Origin: a virus | Length of the DNA stretch: 59,845 bases | Direction: 5' to 3' (one strand) | IMG/VR virus record: IMGVR_UViG_3300034375_009050 | Coordinates: 1-59,845 of that record | Notes under the pieces: model-generated | Told to the model about the DNA's origin: nothing | The model's database searches: none | Seen by the model: the letters and a program-made list of their open reading frames with translations, nothing else | Translations under genes and position numbers: made by a program | Part shown: piece after piece, positions 32,184 through 40,690 of the stretch | Layout of the letters: every line of letters begins with the position of its first letter | Position numbering within the stretch: position 1 is the stretch's first letter

Positions 32184-32495
32184 TTAATTTAAATAGTAGT
32201 TAATTTTATCTTTGTAAAAACTTTTTTCTCGCAAACCAACAATTCTTTCTACTTCAACACCTTCTTTGTATATTATAATAGTTGGTATACTCCTTACTTG
32301 ATGTTGAGACGAAGCTTCTGCATTATCAGTAACATTAACTTTACCTATTATTGCTTTATCAGCGAAATCATTTTCCAATTCTTCTATAGTTGGTGTTAAC
32401 ATCCTACATGGTCCACACCATTCAGCCCAAAAATCAACTAGAACAACACGATTTTCTTTAATTGTGCTTTCTAATGTGTTATCGTTTAATTCCAT
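32184..32495 (-). CDS. trxA: Thioredoxin
   Basis: 103 aa. VLVDFWAEWCGPCRMLTPTIEEL with the canonical WCGPC site, then GKVNVTDNAEASSQHQVRSIPTIIIYKEG with cis-Pro. Full-length thioredoxin. Reduces protein disulfides, including ribonucleotide reductase. No thioredoxin reductase is in the window, so host NADPH reductase is probably used. Confidence 0.93.
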   Translation of the reverse strand: MELNDNTLESTIKENRVVLVDFWAEWCGPCRMLTPTIEELENDFADKAIIGKVNVTDNAEASSQHQVRSIPTIIIYKEGVEVERIVGLREKSFYKDKINYYLN

Positions 32496-32497
32496 AA

Positions 32498-32773
32498 TTA
32501 TAAATATTGTTTTAATTCTAACAAAGCCTCATCTGGTGTATTAAAATCTCTACCAGCAGCTATATAAATTCTATTTTTTTTATCTTCTACCAAAATAGTA
32601 GGTGTATACATAATGTTAGAATTAGTTTTTAATTCTTCTTTTCTTATTTCTTCCCAAAGTTCTTTGTTTTTTAATACTTCAATAACTTTGTATTTTATAT
32701 TTTCTTGTGTCAGAAGGTCTTTTAAAGCGACACAAGTTTTACATTCCCATTGACTAAATAATGTTATTCTCAT
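32498..32773 (-). CDS. Glutaredoxin-like protein (CKTC)
   Basis: 91 aa. Active site CKTC (LFSQWECKTCVALKDLL), cis-Pro MYTPT near 57 and C-terminal FNTPDEALLELKQYL. The site is unusual; the spacing and fold pattern match the neighbouring redoxins. Confidence 0.75.
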   Translation of the reverse strand: MRITLFSQWECKTCVALKDLLTQENIKYKVIEVLKNKELWEEIRKEELKTNSNIMYTPTILVEDKKNRIYIAAGRDFNTPDEALLELKQYL

Positions 32774-32776
32774 ATT

Positions 32777-33856
32777 TTAAACTTCAATTGTTCTAAATTT
32801 ATTTTCTGCTTTTAATAAAGTATCATAAATAATACCACATAATAAGTATGGGTTAGCATTACTAGCTGGTCTTCTATCTTCCAAATAACCCTTCCAACCA
32901 TTTTCTATTGTGCTTATAGGTATTCTTATACTAGCACCTCTATCACTTACACCATAACTAAATTTATCAATGTGTTGGGTTTCATGTAATCCAGTTAATC
33001 TTTTTTCATTCCCATCACCATATAATTTAATATGGTTTTTATGGTTTTTACCAAACTCTTCACAAATAGATTCAAACATTTCTTTTCCACCAACTTCTCT
33101 AGTTAAATCACTAGAAAAATTAACATGCAACCCAGAACCATTCCAGTCTCCTTTAATTGGTTTTGGATTAAAATTAACTTTTAAATCATATTTTTCTGTT
33201 AATCTTATTAACAAAAATCTAGATAACCATAATTCATCACTAGCTTTTTTAGCTCCTTCTGAAAATACTTGGTACTCCCACTGTCCTACCATCACTTCAG
33301 CATTAACACCAGTAATATTAAGATTAGCTTCCAAACAAACTTGTAAATGTTCTTCTATAATATCACGACCTACAACATTTTCAGAACCCACACCACAATA
33401 ATATTGTCCTTGTGGTTTAGGATAACCTTCACTTGGGAAACCCAAAGGTTTGTTATTTTTTATTGTTAAAGTATATTCTTGTTCAAAACCAAACCAATAT
33501 TGTTCATCATCAATTAAATTATGTCTATAATTTGTTTCATGTGGTGAACCATCAGCATTTAAAACTTCACACATAACTAAATAACCATCTAATCGTTGTG
33601 GGTCCATTATAACATGAACTGGTTTTAATAAACAATCTGAATTATTACCATCAGCTTGTTTAGTTGATGAACCGTCAAATGACCATTGAGGTAGTTCTTC
33701 AGGACAAGGAATTACTCTTCCATTATAAGCCAATGTTCTCTTAGTTTGCATTTTGGGGTCACTCATTGGGTCATAATCCCATATTTTGGTTTTACTCCTT
33801 AATTTTTGTGTTGGTTGGTAACCATCTAACCAAATATACTCTAGTTTTACTTTCAT
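32777..33856 (-). CDS. Glutamine synthetase, type II (GSII)
   Basis: 359 aa, the normal GSII size. Motifs: LPQWSFDGSSTKQADGNNSDCLLKP (beta-grasp/substrate), FGFEQEYTL (metal Glu), PQGQYYCGVGSEN, GVNAEVMVGQWEYQVF, GDWNGSGLHVNFS (the GSGxHxN signature), TGLHETQHIDKFSYGVSDRGASIRIP and YLEDRRPASNANPY. The catalytic residues look complete. It makes glutamine from glutamate, ammonia and ATP. It may feed phage nucleotide synthesis or offset nitrogen limitation. Presence in a phage is unusual; neighbours are three redoxins. Confidence 0.93.
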   Translation of the reverse strand: MKVKLEYIWLDGYQPTQKLRSKTKIWDYDPMSDPKMQTKRTLAYNGRVIPCPEELPQWSFDGSSTKQADGNNSDCLLKPVHVIMDPQRLDGYLVMCEVLNADGSPHETNYRHNLIDDEQYWFGFEQEYTLTIKNNKPLGFPSEGYPKPQGQYYCGVGSENVVGRDIIEEHLQVCLEANLNITGVNAEVMVGQWEYQVFSEGAKKASDELWLSRFLLIRLTEKYDLKVNFNPKPIKGDWNGSGLHVNFSSDLTREVGGKEMFESICEEFGKNHKNHIKLYGDGNEKRLTGLHETQHIDKFSYGVSDRGASIRIPISTIENGWKGYLEDRRPASNANPYLLCGIIYDTLLKAENKFRTIEV

Positions 33857-33905
33857 CTTAATAATGTATCGTATTTTTATTTATATTTAAACATAATAAC
33901 TAATT

Positions 33906-35693
33906 TTAAAAAGGTAAATCTATTAACTCATGAATTTCTTCACCTGACACAAACCCAGCATATTCTTTACTGTATTTTAAAATTTTTCTTTCATTAGTAA
34001 TTTTGTCATATATATTAATTGTAGGCATTACTTCACTTTTTGGTTTACACACATAATCCAAAAATTCTTTCCTAAGTAATTTTTTAACAATTTCCCATTC
34101 ATTATCTGGAATAGCATTGTACTTCATTCTAGCTTGAACCAATTTAGGTTCACCTATATTGTTCATTTTAAATTCACAAGTCATTCTATTCGTATTGCTA
34201 GGATAATCCTTTCTTACCGATATAATAATACTATCGTATCTGTCTAAATAAGTTCTAACACAATGATGTTGTATTTGTCCTTCATTGAAATATTCAAAAT
34301 CATTATCCAACACTTTTACAAAATATTTTGTGTCATCAACAATTATTGGTTTTTCTATATGTTCCAAAAATTTAGATGGGTATATGTAACTAACTTCTTT
34401 ATTTCTTTCTAATTGGTTTATTAAAGATGCCCATTCAATATGTTCTTGTTCAAAATCTAAAATAGTTTTTGCCTTTATTTTTTTAACCACACCATATGAC
34501 TTTAACTTTTCTCTCATACTAATATGGTCATATAATTCATTTATAAACCACTTTATCCTATCACAATCAAGTGACGTATTATATATGTTAATTATATTTT
34601 TCTTTTCATGTTTATTGAGTTCACCTTCCAATTTTAAAGTTTTAGCATAACTTACCCACTTATTATCTGTAAAATTATTACTTTTAATTAAAATATTTGG
34701 TTTGATTTGTTTTATATTATCATCACCTAAATAATCCCTTAAATGTGTTAAGTCGGTAATGTTACATTTTGGATTTAAATTCAATAATCGATTATAAAAT
34801 TTACCATTTAATCCATTTTCTTTCAATATAGATTGAAGTAAATTCATATTATTTTTTTTCAATATTTTTATTCCAGGATAATGATTTATTAAATAATATT
34901 TGTAATCGTTTGGTACTTTAATACTTCTAACCTTAACAAACCATTCCATGATTATATTACCTAAAATCTCCGATTGGTCGCCAACAAATATATTTTTTTT
35001 AAAACTATTAGTGGTATTTCCTAAACCTAATTCATCATATAATGCCGTTAATAAAGGAGTAACATTTATTGTATTTATTTTTCTTTTGTTTAATGAAGAA
35101 TTTAACTGCACACCTTTTAATACACTTAAATTGTTCTGAAATTTCAATGACTTTATTCTTGTGTCAATCTTACTAAAGTCATTTTTACTTGTAAAAGTGT
35201 GTCTTCTTCTGTTACTAAATGTGCTTGTTGTAATATAAAAATTATTAGTTTTTATGTTAAAGGTGATATGTATATCATTACTTTCTTTTTTAAAATATCT
35301 GTAACCAACTACTCTTGATTTAGTAAAATTAAAAATGGATACCTTAATCTTATCTTCATTTTTTTCTAATACAATTGTAACTCTATCAACTAACGCACTA
35401 TAAAAAATATTAGTGGATTTATCCAACCATTCTTTTTCTTCCACATGTAACACATTATTGTGTTTAGGTGTAAAATAACCCATCTCGACATGTTTAATTG
35501 GACCGAAAGAATTTGAATTAGATTTTTTAATATATGGTGTGACTGTTTTATTGGAATAATTTTCAATAACTAAATCATCATTAAAGTCAGTTTTATTTTC
35601 AAGTAATTCATTATAATCATAATGTCCTAATAATTGAAATTTTTCATCAACTACCTTAAAAATATTAACCCAACTAGTATTTTTTTTAGCCAT
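33906..35693 (-). CDS. PcfJ-like protein
   Basis: 595 aa. The C-terminal third has GQIQHHCVRTYLDRYDSIIISVR, then MTCEFKMNNIGEPKLVQARMKYNAIPDNEW, the pattern of the PcfJ domain (L-x-H-C-V-x-x-Y, strand with arginine, then a basic strand). PcfJ is known from plasmid conjugation and from large phages; function undetermined. The N-terminal 400 residues are lysine-rich and unrecognised. Confidence 0.65.
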   Translation of the reverse strand: MAKKNTSWVNIFKVVDEKFQLLGHYDYNELLENKTDFNDDLVIENYSNKTVTPYIKKSNSNSFGPIKHVEMGYFTPKHNNVLHVEEKEWLDKSTNIFYSALVDRVTIVLEKNEDKIKVSIFNFTKSRVVGYRYFKKESNDIHITFNIKTNNFYITTSTFSNRRRHTFTSKNDFSKIDTRIKSLKFQNNLSVLKGVQLNSSLNKRKINTINVTPLLTALYDELGLGNTTNSFKKNIFVGDQSEILGNIIMEWFVKVRSIKVPNDYKYYLINHYPGIKILKKNNMNLLQSILKENGLNGKFYNRLLNLNPKCNITDLTHLRDYLGDDNIKQIKPNILIKSNNFTDNKWVSYAKTLKLEGELNKHEKKNIINIYNTSLDCDRIKWFINELYDHISMREKLKSYGVVKKIKAKTILDFEQEHIEWASLINQLERNKEVSYIYPSKFLEHIEKPIIVDDTKYFVKVLDNDFEYFNEGQIQHHCVRTYLDRYDSIIISVRKDYPSNTNRMTCEFKMNNIGEPKLVQARMKYNAIPDNEWEIVKKLLRKEFLDYVCKPKSEVMPTINIYDKITNERKILKYSKEYAGFVSGEEIHELIDLPF

Positions 35694-35728
35694 TTTATAA
35701 TTTTTTGTAAAATTAATTCAACTTTTAG

Positions 35729-35802
35729 TGGTCTTGGTAGGGCTCGAACCTACGACCTGCGGATTATGAGTCCGATGCTCTAACCAACTGAGCTACAAGA
35801 CC
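35729..35802 (-). tRNA. tRNA-Met(CAU)
   Basis: 74-nt cloverleaf. Acceptor GGTCTTG/CAAGACC (7 bp), D arm with TAGCTCAGTTGGTTAGAGC, anticodon loop CTCATAA (anticodon CAU), T arm GTAGG-TTCGAGC-CCTAC, A73. Normal U33. CCA is not encoded. An elongator Met is most likely; a lysidine-modified Ile2 cannot be excluded. Confidence 0.93.
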
Positions 35803-35837
35803 TTTTAAATTCAGATAAGAATCTTATATAAAAAATT

Positions 35838-35874
35838 AAAAGAACTCCAACTAACTTGAGAGGAGTTCTTTTTT
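35838..35874 (-). terminator. Bidirectional Rho-independent terminator
   Basis: AAAGAACTCC (35838-35848) pairs with GGAGTTCTTT (35862-35871), with A/T-rich flanks on both sides. It ends the DUF932 gene; the tRNA-Met follows on the same strand. Confidence 0.8.
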
Positions 35875-35890
35875 TAATAACACCAACCAT

Positions 35891-36658
35891 TTATGAAACA
35901 TACTCTTCAGCTAATGTCCATAGGTCTTTATTAATTTTCAACCTTTGGTCAATATTAGTCAGTTCTCTAACAGTTTGTTGTCTCCCAGATGATAAAAAGT
36001 AAGTAATTCCACCTCTAATAATTTTTTCTTGAACAATATTAAAGACTTCCCAAAGTTTATCTCCCTGGTCCTCACTTCTAGTTGGTTTAAGGATGTCTGA
36101 AATTGGAATATAGTCTTGTCCATCCTTCCAACGAGTTAGAATCGCTTTTTTAGCAAAATCTTTTTTAGCGACCTCACTCATAGTGGTATTTTTAAAGCTA
36201 TCCACACATCCCATAATTTTAGGAATTGAAGTGACAATCTTATCTGTTATTTTTTGAACATCTTCAAGTTTATACCACTGATGTTTGATTTTAACTTTTT
36301 CGAAAGTTTGGTCAGCGATAACTAACCCATTTAAACAAGCGAATCGAAAAAGTCCCGCGTGTAGATTAAATGCATGTCTACCATCATGTGAATTAGTTAA
36401 AACAATTTCTGGTACAATACCATCTACGATAGGTACATCATTGTTTCTAAATCTCAACATATGTTTGGTGAACATTCCTTGACCAGTTCTAGAATTTCTT
36501 TGACTAGCTGAATAAACCTGCCAACCTTCTTGACCTAAATCATCCATAATTTGTGTTGTTGGGATAAAACTATATTTATCTGACACGTTAGTTGATGGTT
36601 GTTTAGCGTAAACTGAAGGTGCTATAGTTTCAATAAAAGACTGTGTTAATGGTTCCAT
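35891..36658 (-). CDS. DUF932 protein
   Basis: 255 aa. It contains YSFIPTTQIMDDL, HMLRFRNNDVP, PEIVLTNSHDGRHAFNLHAGLFRFACLNGLVIAD, which match DUF932 of phage and plasmid proteins. The usual role is unknown; family members accompany replication/recombination genes. A host-type TATATTTG lies 56 nt upstream. Confidence 0.85.
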   Translation of the reverse strand: MEPLTQSFIETIAPSVYAKQPSTNVSDKYSFIPTTQIMDDLGQEGWQVYSASQRNSRTGQGMFTKHMLRFRNNDVPIVDGIVPEIVLTNSHDGRHAFNLHAGLFRFACLNGLVIADQTFEKVKIKHQWYKLEDVQKITDKIVTSIPKIMGCVDSFKNTTMSEVAKKDFAKKAILTRWKDGQDYIPISDILKPTRSEDQGDKLWEVFNIVQEKIIRGGITYFLSSGRQQTVRELTNIDQRLKINKDLWTLAEEYVS

Positions 36659-36714
36659 AAATTTTTCTATTATTTTTATTTATTTTATTATTCTTTATTT
36701 ATATGATTGTAGTA

Positions 36715-36722
36715 CAAATATA
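36715..36722 (-). promoter_or_regulatory. Bacteroidota-type -7 element TATATTTG
   Basis: Minus-strand TATATTTG, 56 nt before the DUF932 start. Confidence 0.5.
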
Positions 36723-36761
36723 ATAAATTATTTTGGTAATACAAACAGAAAATAAAAAAAT

Positions 36762-37007
36762 ATGTCATTCCACAAAAAAAGATTTGATAAAGAAAATATT
36801 ATTAGAATATATGACAATGAAGGTTTATTAGGTTTGGAAAAATATATTGGTGATACAAACACTATAATAACTTCCAATGAGTTCTCTTACAACATTGTCA
36901 ACACACTAATAGATGAAAAATTAAATTTACCACAAAAATGGAATAAAATATTAAAAATAATAAAAAAAGAAAAATACACAAATGAAAGAAAAAGAATTAC
37001 TGTCTAA
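36762..37007 (+). CDS. Small unknown protein
   Basis: 81 aa (MSFHKKRFDKENIIRIYDNEG...), basic and helical. Overlaps the next gene by 26 bp in another frame. No family recognised. Confidence 0.5.
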   Translation: MSFHKKRFDKENIIRIYDNEGLLGLEKYIGDTNTIITSNEFSYNIVNTLIDEKLNLPQKWNKILKIIKKEKYTNERKRITV

Positions 37008-37302
37008 ACTAGAAAATTTAGTAAATGAAAAATATGAACCTATATTGGTTATTCAATTGTTGAGGGTTCCACCACAGGAAGAATTGCAGGCTTTCGCTAA
37101 AGGATTATCAGAACAATTTGGTTATAAAGTTTTAGTATTACCTGGTGACATAGAAACCAAAGTAGAACTTATTAGTGTTTTAAAAACGGATGTCAAAAAA
37201 GTAGAAGATTTAACTAATAGGGTATTGACCTTAATAGGAGATTTAGAAAAAGAATATAAAGATGTTTTAACACCAGTTGCTAACGATGGGGAAGAAAAGT
37301 AA
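36982..37302 (+). CDS. Unknown protein
   Basis: 106 aa, alpha/beta (LVIQLLRVPPQEELQAF, YKVLVLPGDIETKVELI). No family recognised. It overlaps DUF3310 by 17 bp. Confidence 0.5.
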   Translation: MKEKELLSKLENLVNEKYEPILVIQLLRVPPQEELQAFAKGLSEQFGYKVLVLPGDIETKVELISVLKTDVKKVEDLTNRVLTLIGDLEKEYKDVLTPVANDGEEK

Positions 37303-37534
37303 AACTAACTTAGTTAATCACCCAAAACATTATGGTGGTGAAGAAAGTACTTATGAAGTAGTTAAAGTCGCTGAAGCTTGGGGTTTAGATATGGACGCTT
37401 ATCTGTTCAATGTATTAAAATATATTGGTAGAAATGGAAAAAAGACAGATAACCCACCAATTCAAGATTTGGAGAAAGCTGCATGGTATCTCAATCGTAA
37501 AATTAACAATTTAAAACAAACAAAGTCTAATTAA
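37286..37534 (+). CDS. DUF3310 (SaV-like) protein
   Basis: 82 aa from ATG 37286 (MGKKSKTNLVNHPKHYGG). NHPKHY, VVKVAEAWGLDMDAYLFNVLKYIGR and DLEKAAWYLNRKI are the DUF3310 signature, a common phage protein related to nucleotide kinases. Reported phage members are linked to nucleotide metabolism. Confidence 0.85.
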   Translation: MGKKSKTNLVNHPKHYGGEESTYEVVKVAEAWGLDMDAYLFNVLKYIGRNGKKTDNPPIQDLEKAAWYLNRKINNLKQTKSN

Positions 37535-37545
37535 TTTTAGTAAAG

Positions 37546-37553
37546 TATTTATA
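37546..37553 (+). promoter_or_regulatory. TATTTATA element (candidate late promoter)
   Basis: Exact motif, 3 nt before the ATG at 37557. Confidence 0.5.
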
Positions 37554-37556
37554 AGT

Positions 37557-38369
37557 ATGAAACTTATAAATGAACTTACATCATTAATTGAAATTTATTC
37601 TAAAGAATCTACTGAAGAGGAATGTTTACCTAAACCAGTTGAAAAGTGGAATGAAGTAAATTATTCAGTTAAAGATATAAAAGAAGGTAAAATACTTAAT
37701 TACGGTGATAGGGATACTAAAAATACTAATGCCCTTAAAAAAATCCAAGATAAATTAGGTGTTGTTATTGATGGTGAATATGGTGTCGGCACTTTAAAAG
37801 CTTTAGCTAAAGAATTAGATATAGATTTATGTGAACAAACTAATTACAATATACCAATAGGTCCAAACGCTATTAAAAATTTAGGTATTAAAGAAAGTTT
37901 AATAATAACTAAAGAAAATAGAGAAGACTACATATTAGCTTCTACCTTAGCAATTGAAAATCAAAATGCTGGTAAAAAAGAATTATACGCAATACTATCC
38001 ACTATAAAAAATAGAGCTAATAAATGTAATAAAAGTATGGAATACATGGTTTTATTACCCCAACAATATAGTACTTGGAATTATTACAACGGATTAAGTG
38101 CTGAAGAAAAAAAGAAAGAGTTAAAAAATAGATTAGAAAACCACATAGAAAATAAAAATCTAAATAATTTTTTAAAGGTAGTTAAAGACTTTAAAAAAGG
38201 TGGTGTTATTTCCAATTACAACCATTATTTTACTAATGAATTAGCTGATGAAGCCGATAACGGTGAATTAACAAACTCAATTGCTCAATCATACTTAGAT
38301 AATAAAGATAACTCTAAAGTAATTGGTGACCACACATTTTGGTGGGATAAAAATCACAAATGTTCCTAA
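37557..38369 (+). CDS. SleB-type cell-wall hydrolase with leader and PG-binding-like domain
   Basis: 270 aa. Leader MKLINELTSLIEIYSKEST. Residues 50-100 look like a PG-binding repeat (NTNALKKIQDKLGVVIDGEYGVGTLKALA). Residues 120-270 match the SleB/Hydrolase_2 domain: YILASTLAIENQNAGKKELYAILSTIKNRANKC, LLPQQYSTWNYYNG, DHTFWW. The acidic residue after LA-I-E is the expected catalytic Glu. A late, leader-tagged wall hydrolase, the third type in the window besides amidase and SLT. Confidence 0.75.
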   Translation: MKLINELTSLIEIYSKESTEEECLPKPVEKWNEVNYSVKDIKEGKILNYGDRDTKNTNALKKIQDKLGVVIDGEYGVGTLKALAKELDIDLCEQTNYNIPIGPNAIKNLGIKESLIITKENREDYILASTLAIENQNAGKKELYAILSTIKNRANKCNKSMEYMVLLPQQYSTWNYYNGLSAEEKKKELKNRLENHIENKNLNNFLKVVKDFKKGGVISNYNHYFTNELADEADNGELTNSIAQSYLDNKDNSKVIGDHTFWWDKNHKCS

Positions 38370-38383
38370 TGTTGAATTAAAGA

Positions 38384-38391
38384 TATTTATT
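38384..38391 (+). promoter_or_regulatory. TATTTATT element (late-promoter variant)
   Basis: 4 nt before the ATG at 38396. Confidence 0.45.
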
Positions 38392-38395
38392 TTAT

Positions 38396-40309
38396 ATGAA
38401 AAGGTTAATCAAAGAAAGTGGTATTCAAGACATTAATAAAATAGCTAAAAGATATCCCAAAGCTGAAATTTATTTTCATCAAGATTTAGACGGTGTTGTA
38501 TCTGCAATCGCAATGAAAGAATACTTAGAGAAGTACGGAATAGATGTTGTTGACACTCACGTTATTCAATACGGTGATAGAGAATTTTCTGTAGCTAAAC
38601 CTAAAGCTGAAGGAGACACAATGCAGGTATTGGTAGATTTTGCCCATGGTAAACCTATGTTCACTATTCACACTGACCACCACGATAGTCAATCGGGTGT
38701 AGAAGGTGATACTTCCACTCAATTTAGAGGAGCTCGGTCAAATGTTGAGACCATTTCTCAAATTGTTAGTCCTCAAGATATTTTTACTAGTGATGATATA
38801 TTAAGAATATCAACAATTGATAGTGCTGATTACGCAAAACATGGTTTGACACCAGATGATGTAATGAACTACATTAAAAAATTTGACTTTAATGGTACAG
38901 TTCCCGAAAATAAATGGATGTTAGCTTTATTAACCAATAAATTACTTTTAGCATATAAAAACAAACCAGGATTCTTAGAAAAATTGGTAGCTAGGTCTTC
39001 ACCTTCATTAATGAATATTTTTCACAATATTAACTCAATAGCTGGAGACGAGAATTTTGCTTCACCAGAACAAATGGCAATAAATCAAGAAAAATATGTT
39101 AAATCACAAGAAGAAAGTGAAAATCTAAAATTAGAGGACAATATTATTATACAATACGGTGGTGGTAGTCTTTATAAACCAGGTTCTTATGATAGATACA
39201 CACCATTTAAAATATACCCAAATGCTGATTTTCTAGTAATAGCTTGGCCAATGGGATTGGTTCAAGCCTCATGTAATCCATTTAAAAAAGAAAGAGCATT
39301 AAAAGGAATTAATTTAGCTGACATAGCTCAAGAAGTGTTAAGTAAAATTGAACCTCAACTTAGAAATCATCAAGTTCCTGTTTCTGTTATAAAAAGAATT
39401 GGTGAAACAAAAGCTGACGAAAGTAGTATTGGTTTTAAAACTTCTGATTTGTTTGCACTCTATAAAGATTATTTAGTTAATTTACCTCCAGTTAACTCAC
39501 CTTATTATAATGAAATTGTTAGGATAATAGACACTCCTTGGAACAATTTAAGTGAAGAAGAAAAACAAGTTCTAGACAATATTACTGTACCAGCTTGGGA
39601 TGTGATACAAGCAAATAGTGGTGGCCACAAATGTATAACTAATGTAAGTGGACTTAACTTTTTTGCTAGAGCAACACGTAATCCAGAAGGTAATTATCGT
39701 AAAAAGGACGCTAAACCAACAAGGTATGTAGAATTTGTTAAATGGGTCCAAAATGAAATGGTTAAAACACTTAAAGAAAAAATAAGTCAAGAATCTATTA
39801 ATGAAATAAAAAGAAATATTAAAAAAACATTAATAGAATCTTCTTTTATTTCTGATGCCTTAGGTGATTTAGCTTCAGCAGCTATAGGTGCAACTGGTTT
39901 TGTTGGAATGCCAGTAATGGTAGCTTTAATAGGTAAAAACATATACGAGATTAAAAAAAATAATACTGATTTAGAAATAGCTTTGGACAAATTTAAGAAT
40001 AACCCAACAGCTGAAGATTTAAAAGTTATTGAAGAAGAAATGTATAATGTAAGTCAAGATTTGGTAGATTTAACATCTAGGGTAATTCAACTGATTCCAG
40101 ACCCAACAGCGGCAAGTGACATAGCAGCTTTTGTGGGAGAACAAACTTTAGGTGCTTTAGCTTTACATAAAATACCAGCAATTCTTGATAATTTAAAACC
40201 TTTAATCGATAAAATTCCAATTATCGGTAAGACTGAAGTAACAGACGCAATGAATAATGTTGGACTAGCACATAAATTATTGGATGAAATAGGTGATAAA
40301 CTTAATTAA
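38396..40309 (+). CDS. DHH-family phosphoesterase with C-terminal hydrophobic/helical domain
   Basis: 637 aa. Leader MKRLIKESG. The DHH domain has IYFHQDLDGVVSAIAM (His28, Asp30, Asp32), LVDFAHG (Asp81), HTDHHDSQSG (Asp94-His95-His96), and the DHHA1 glycine motif SGGHKCITN near residue 408. All metal ligands are present, consistent with exonuclease, nanoRNase or cyclic-dinucleotide phosphodiesterase activity. Residues 470-500 hold a second leader-like motif (IKKTLIESSFISDALGD), and the tail (500-637) is hydrophobic/helical with VGMPVMVALIG. The combination with a leader suggests injection; degradation of cyclic-dinucleotide signals would be one advantage. Confidence 0.8.
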   Translation: MKRLIKESGIQDINKIAKRYPKAEIYFHQDLDGVVSAIAMKEYLEKYGIDVVDTHVIQYGDREFSVAKPKAEGDTMQVLVDFAHGKPMFTIHTDHHDSQSGVEGDTSTQFRGARSNVETISQIVSPQDIFTSDDILRISTIDSADYAKHGLTPDDVMNYIKKFDFNGTVPENKWMLALLTNKLLLAYKNKPGFLEKLVARSSPSLMNIFHNINSIAGDENFASPEQMAINQEKYVKSQEESENLKLEDNIIIQYGGGSLYKPGSYDRYTPFKIYPNADFLVIAWPMGLVQASCNPFKKERALKGINLADIAQEVLSKIEPQLRNHQVPVSVIKRIGETKADESSIGFKTSDLFALYKDYLVNLPPVNSPYYNEIVRIIDTPWNNLSEEEKQVLDNITVPAWDVIQANSGGHKCITNVSGLNFFARATRNPEGNYRKKDAKPTRYVEFVKWVQNEMVKTLKEKISQESINEIKRNIKKTLIESSFISDALGDLASAAIGATGFVGMPVMVALIGKNIYEIKKNNTDLEIALDKFKNNPTAEDLKVIEEEMYNVSQDLVDLTSRVIQLIPDPTAASDIAAFVGEQTLGALALHKIPAILDNLKPLIDKIPIIGKTEVTDAMNNVGLAHKLLDEIGDKLN

Positions 40310-40643
40310 ATTGTAATTCCATTCCTTTTTTTATACCTAACTTGTTTGTTTCACCACCATTTAATTCTAACACTTGATTACCAATACCTTGATATAATTC
40401 ACACTTATTCGTTTGACAAGGTAAACAATTTTTATGAATTTGAGTTACTTTATTATCAACTAACATTATAATATCTAATGGGATTTTACAATTTTTCATC
40501 CAAAATGATTGTTCTTGTACATTTGGAAATAAAAACAACATTCCACCATCAAGTTTTTCTCTACCCATCATGCCTATTTTTCGTTTAGATGGTGTATCCA
40601 TAACTTCTATGGGCAATATATCTTTATTTATTGACAATCTCAT
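40302..40643 (-). CDS. DUF192 protein
   Basis: 113 aa. MMGREKLDGGMLFLFPNVQEQSFWMKNCKIPLDIIMLVDN and QVLELNGGETNKLGIKKG match DUF192 (PF02643), a small beta-barrel family of unknown function, usually exported; no signal peptide here. Convergent with the DHH gene (8-bp overlap of ends). TATTTATA lies 3 nt upstream. Confidence 0.88.
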   Translation of the reverse strand: MRLSINKDILPIEVMDTPSKRKIGMMGREKLDGGMLFLFPNVQEQSFWMKNCKIPLDIIMLVDNKVTQIHKNCLPCQTNKCELYQGIGNQVLELNGGETNKLGIKKGMELQFN

Positions 40644-40646
40644 ACA

Positions 40647-40654
40647 TATAAATA
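40647..40654 (-). promoter_or_regulatory. TATTTATA element (candidate late promoter)
   Basis: Minus-strand exact motif, 3 nt before the DUF192 ATG at 40643. Confidence 0.5.
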
Positions 40655-40666
40655 GTTTTAAGATTA

Positions 40667-40674
40667 TATTTATT
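40667..40674 (+). promoter_or_regulatory. TATTTATT element (late-promoter variant)
   Basis: Plus-strand, 16 nt before the 915-aa gene; 12 bp from the divergent minus-strand copy. Confidence 0.45.
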
Positions 40675-40690
40675 AATAAAATGATTTCAA

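Noticed and set aside
33878-33885. TATTTATA on the plus strand upstream of glutamine synthetase
   Set aside because: It is in the opposite orientation to the other copies relative to the gene (the sense strand reads TATAAATA); not counted as support for the late-promoter rule.
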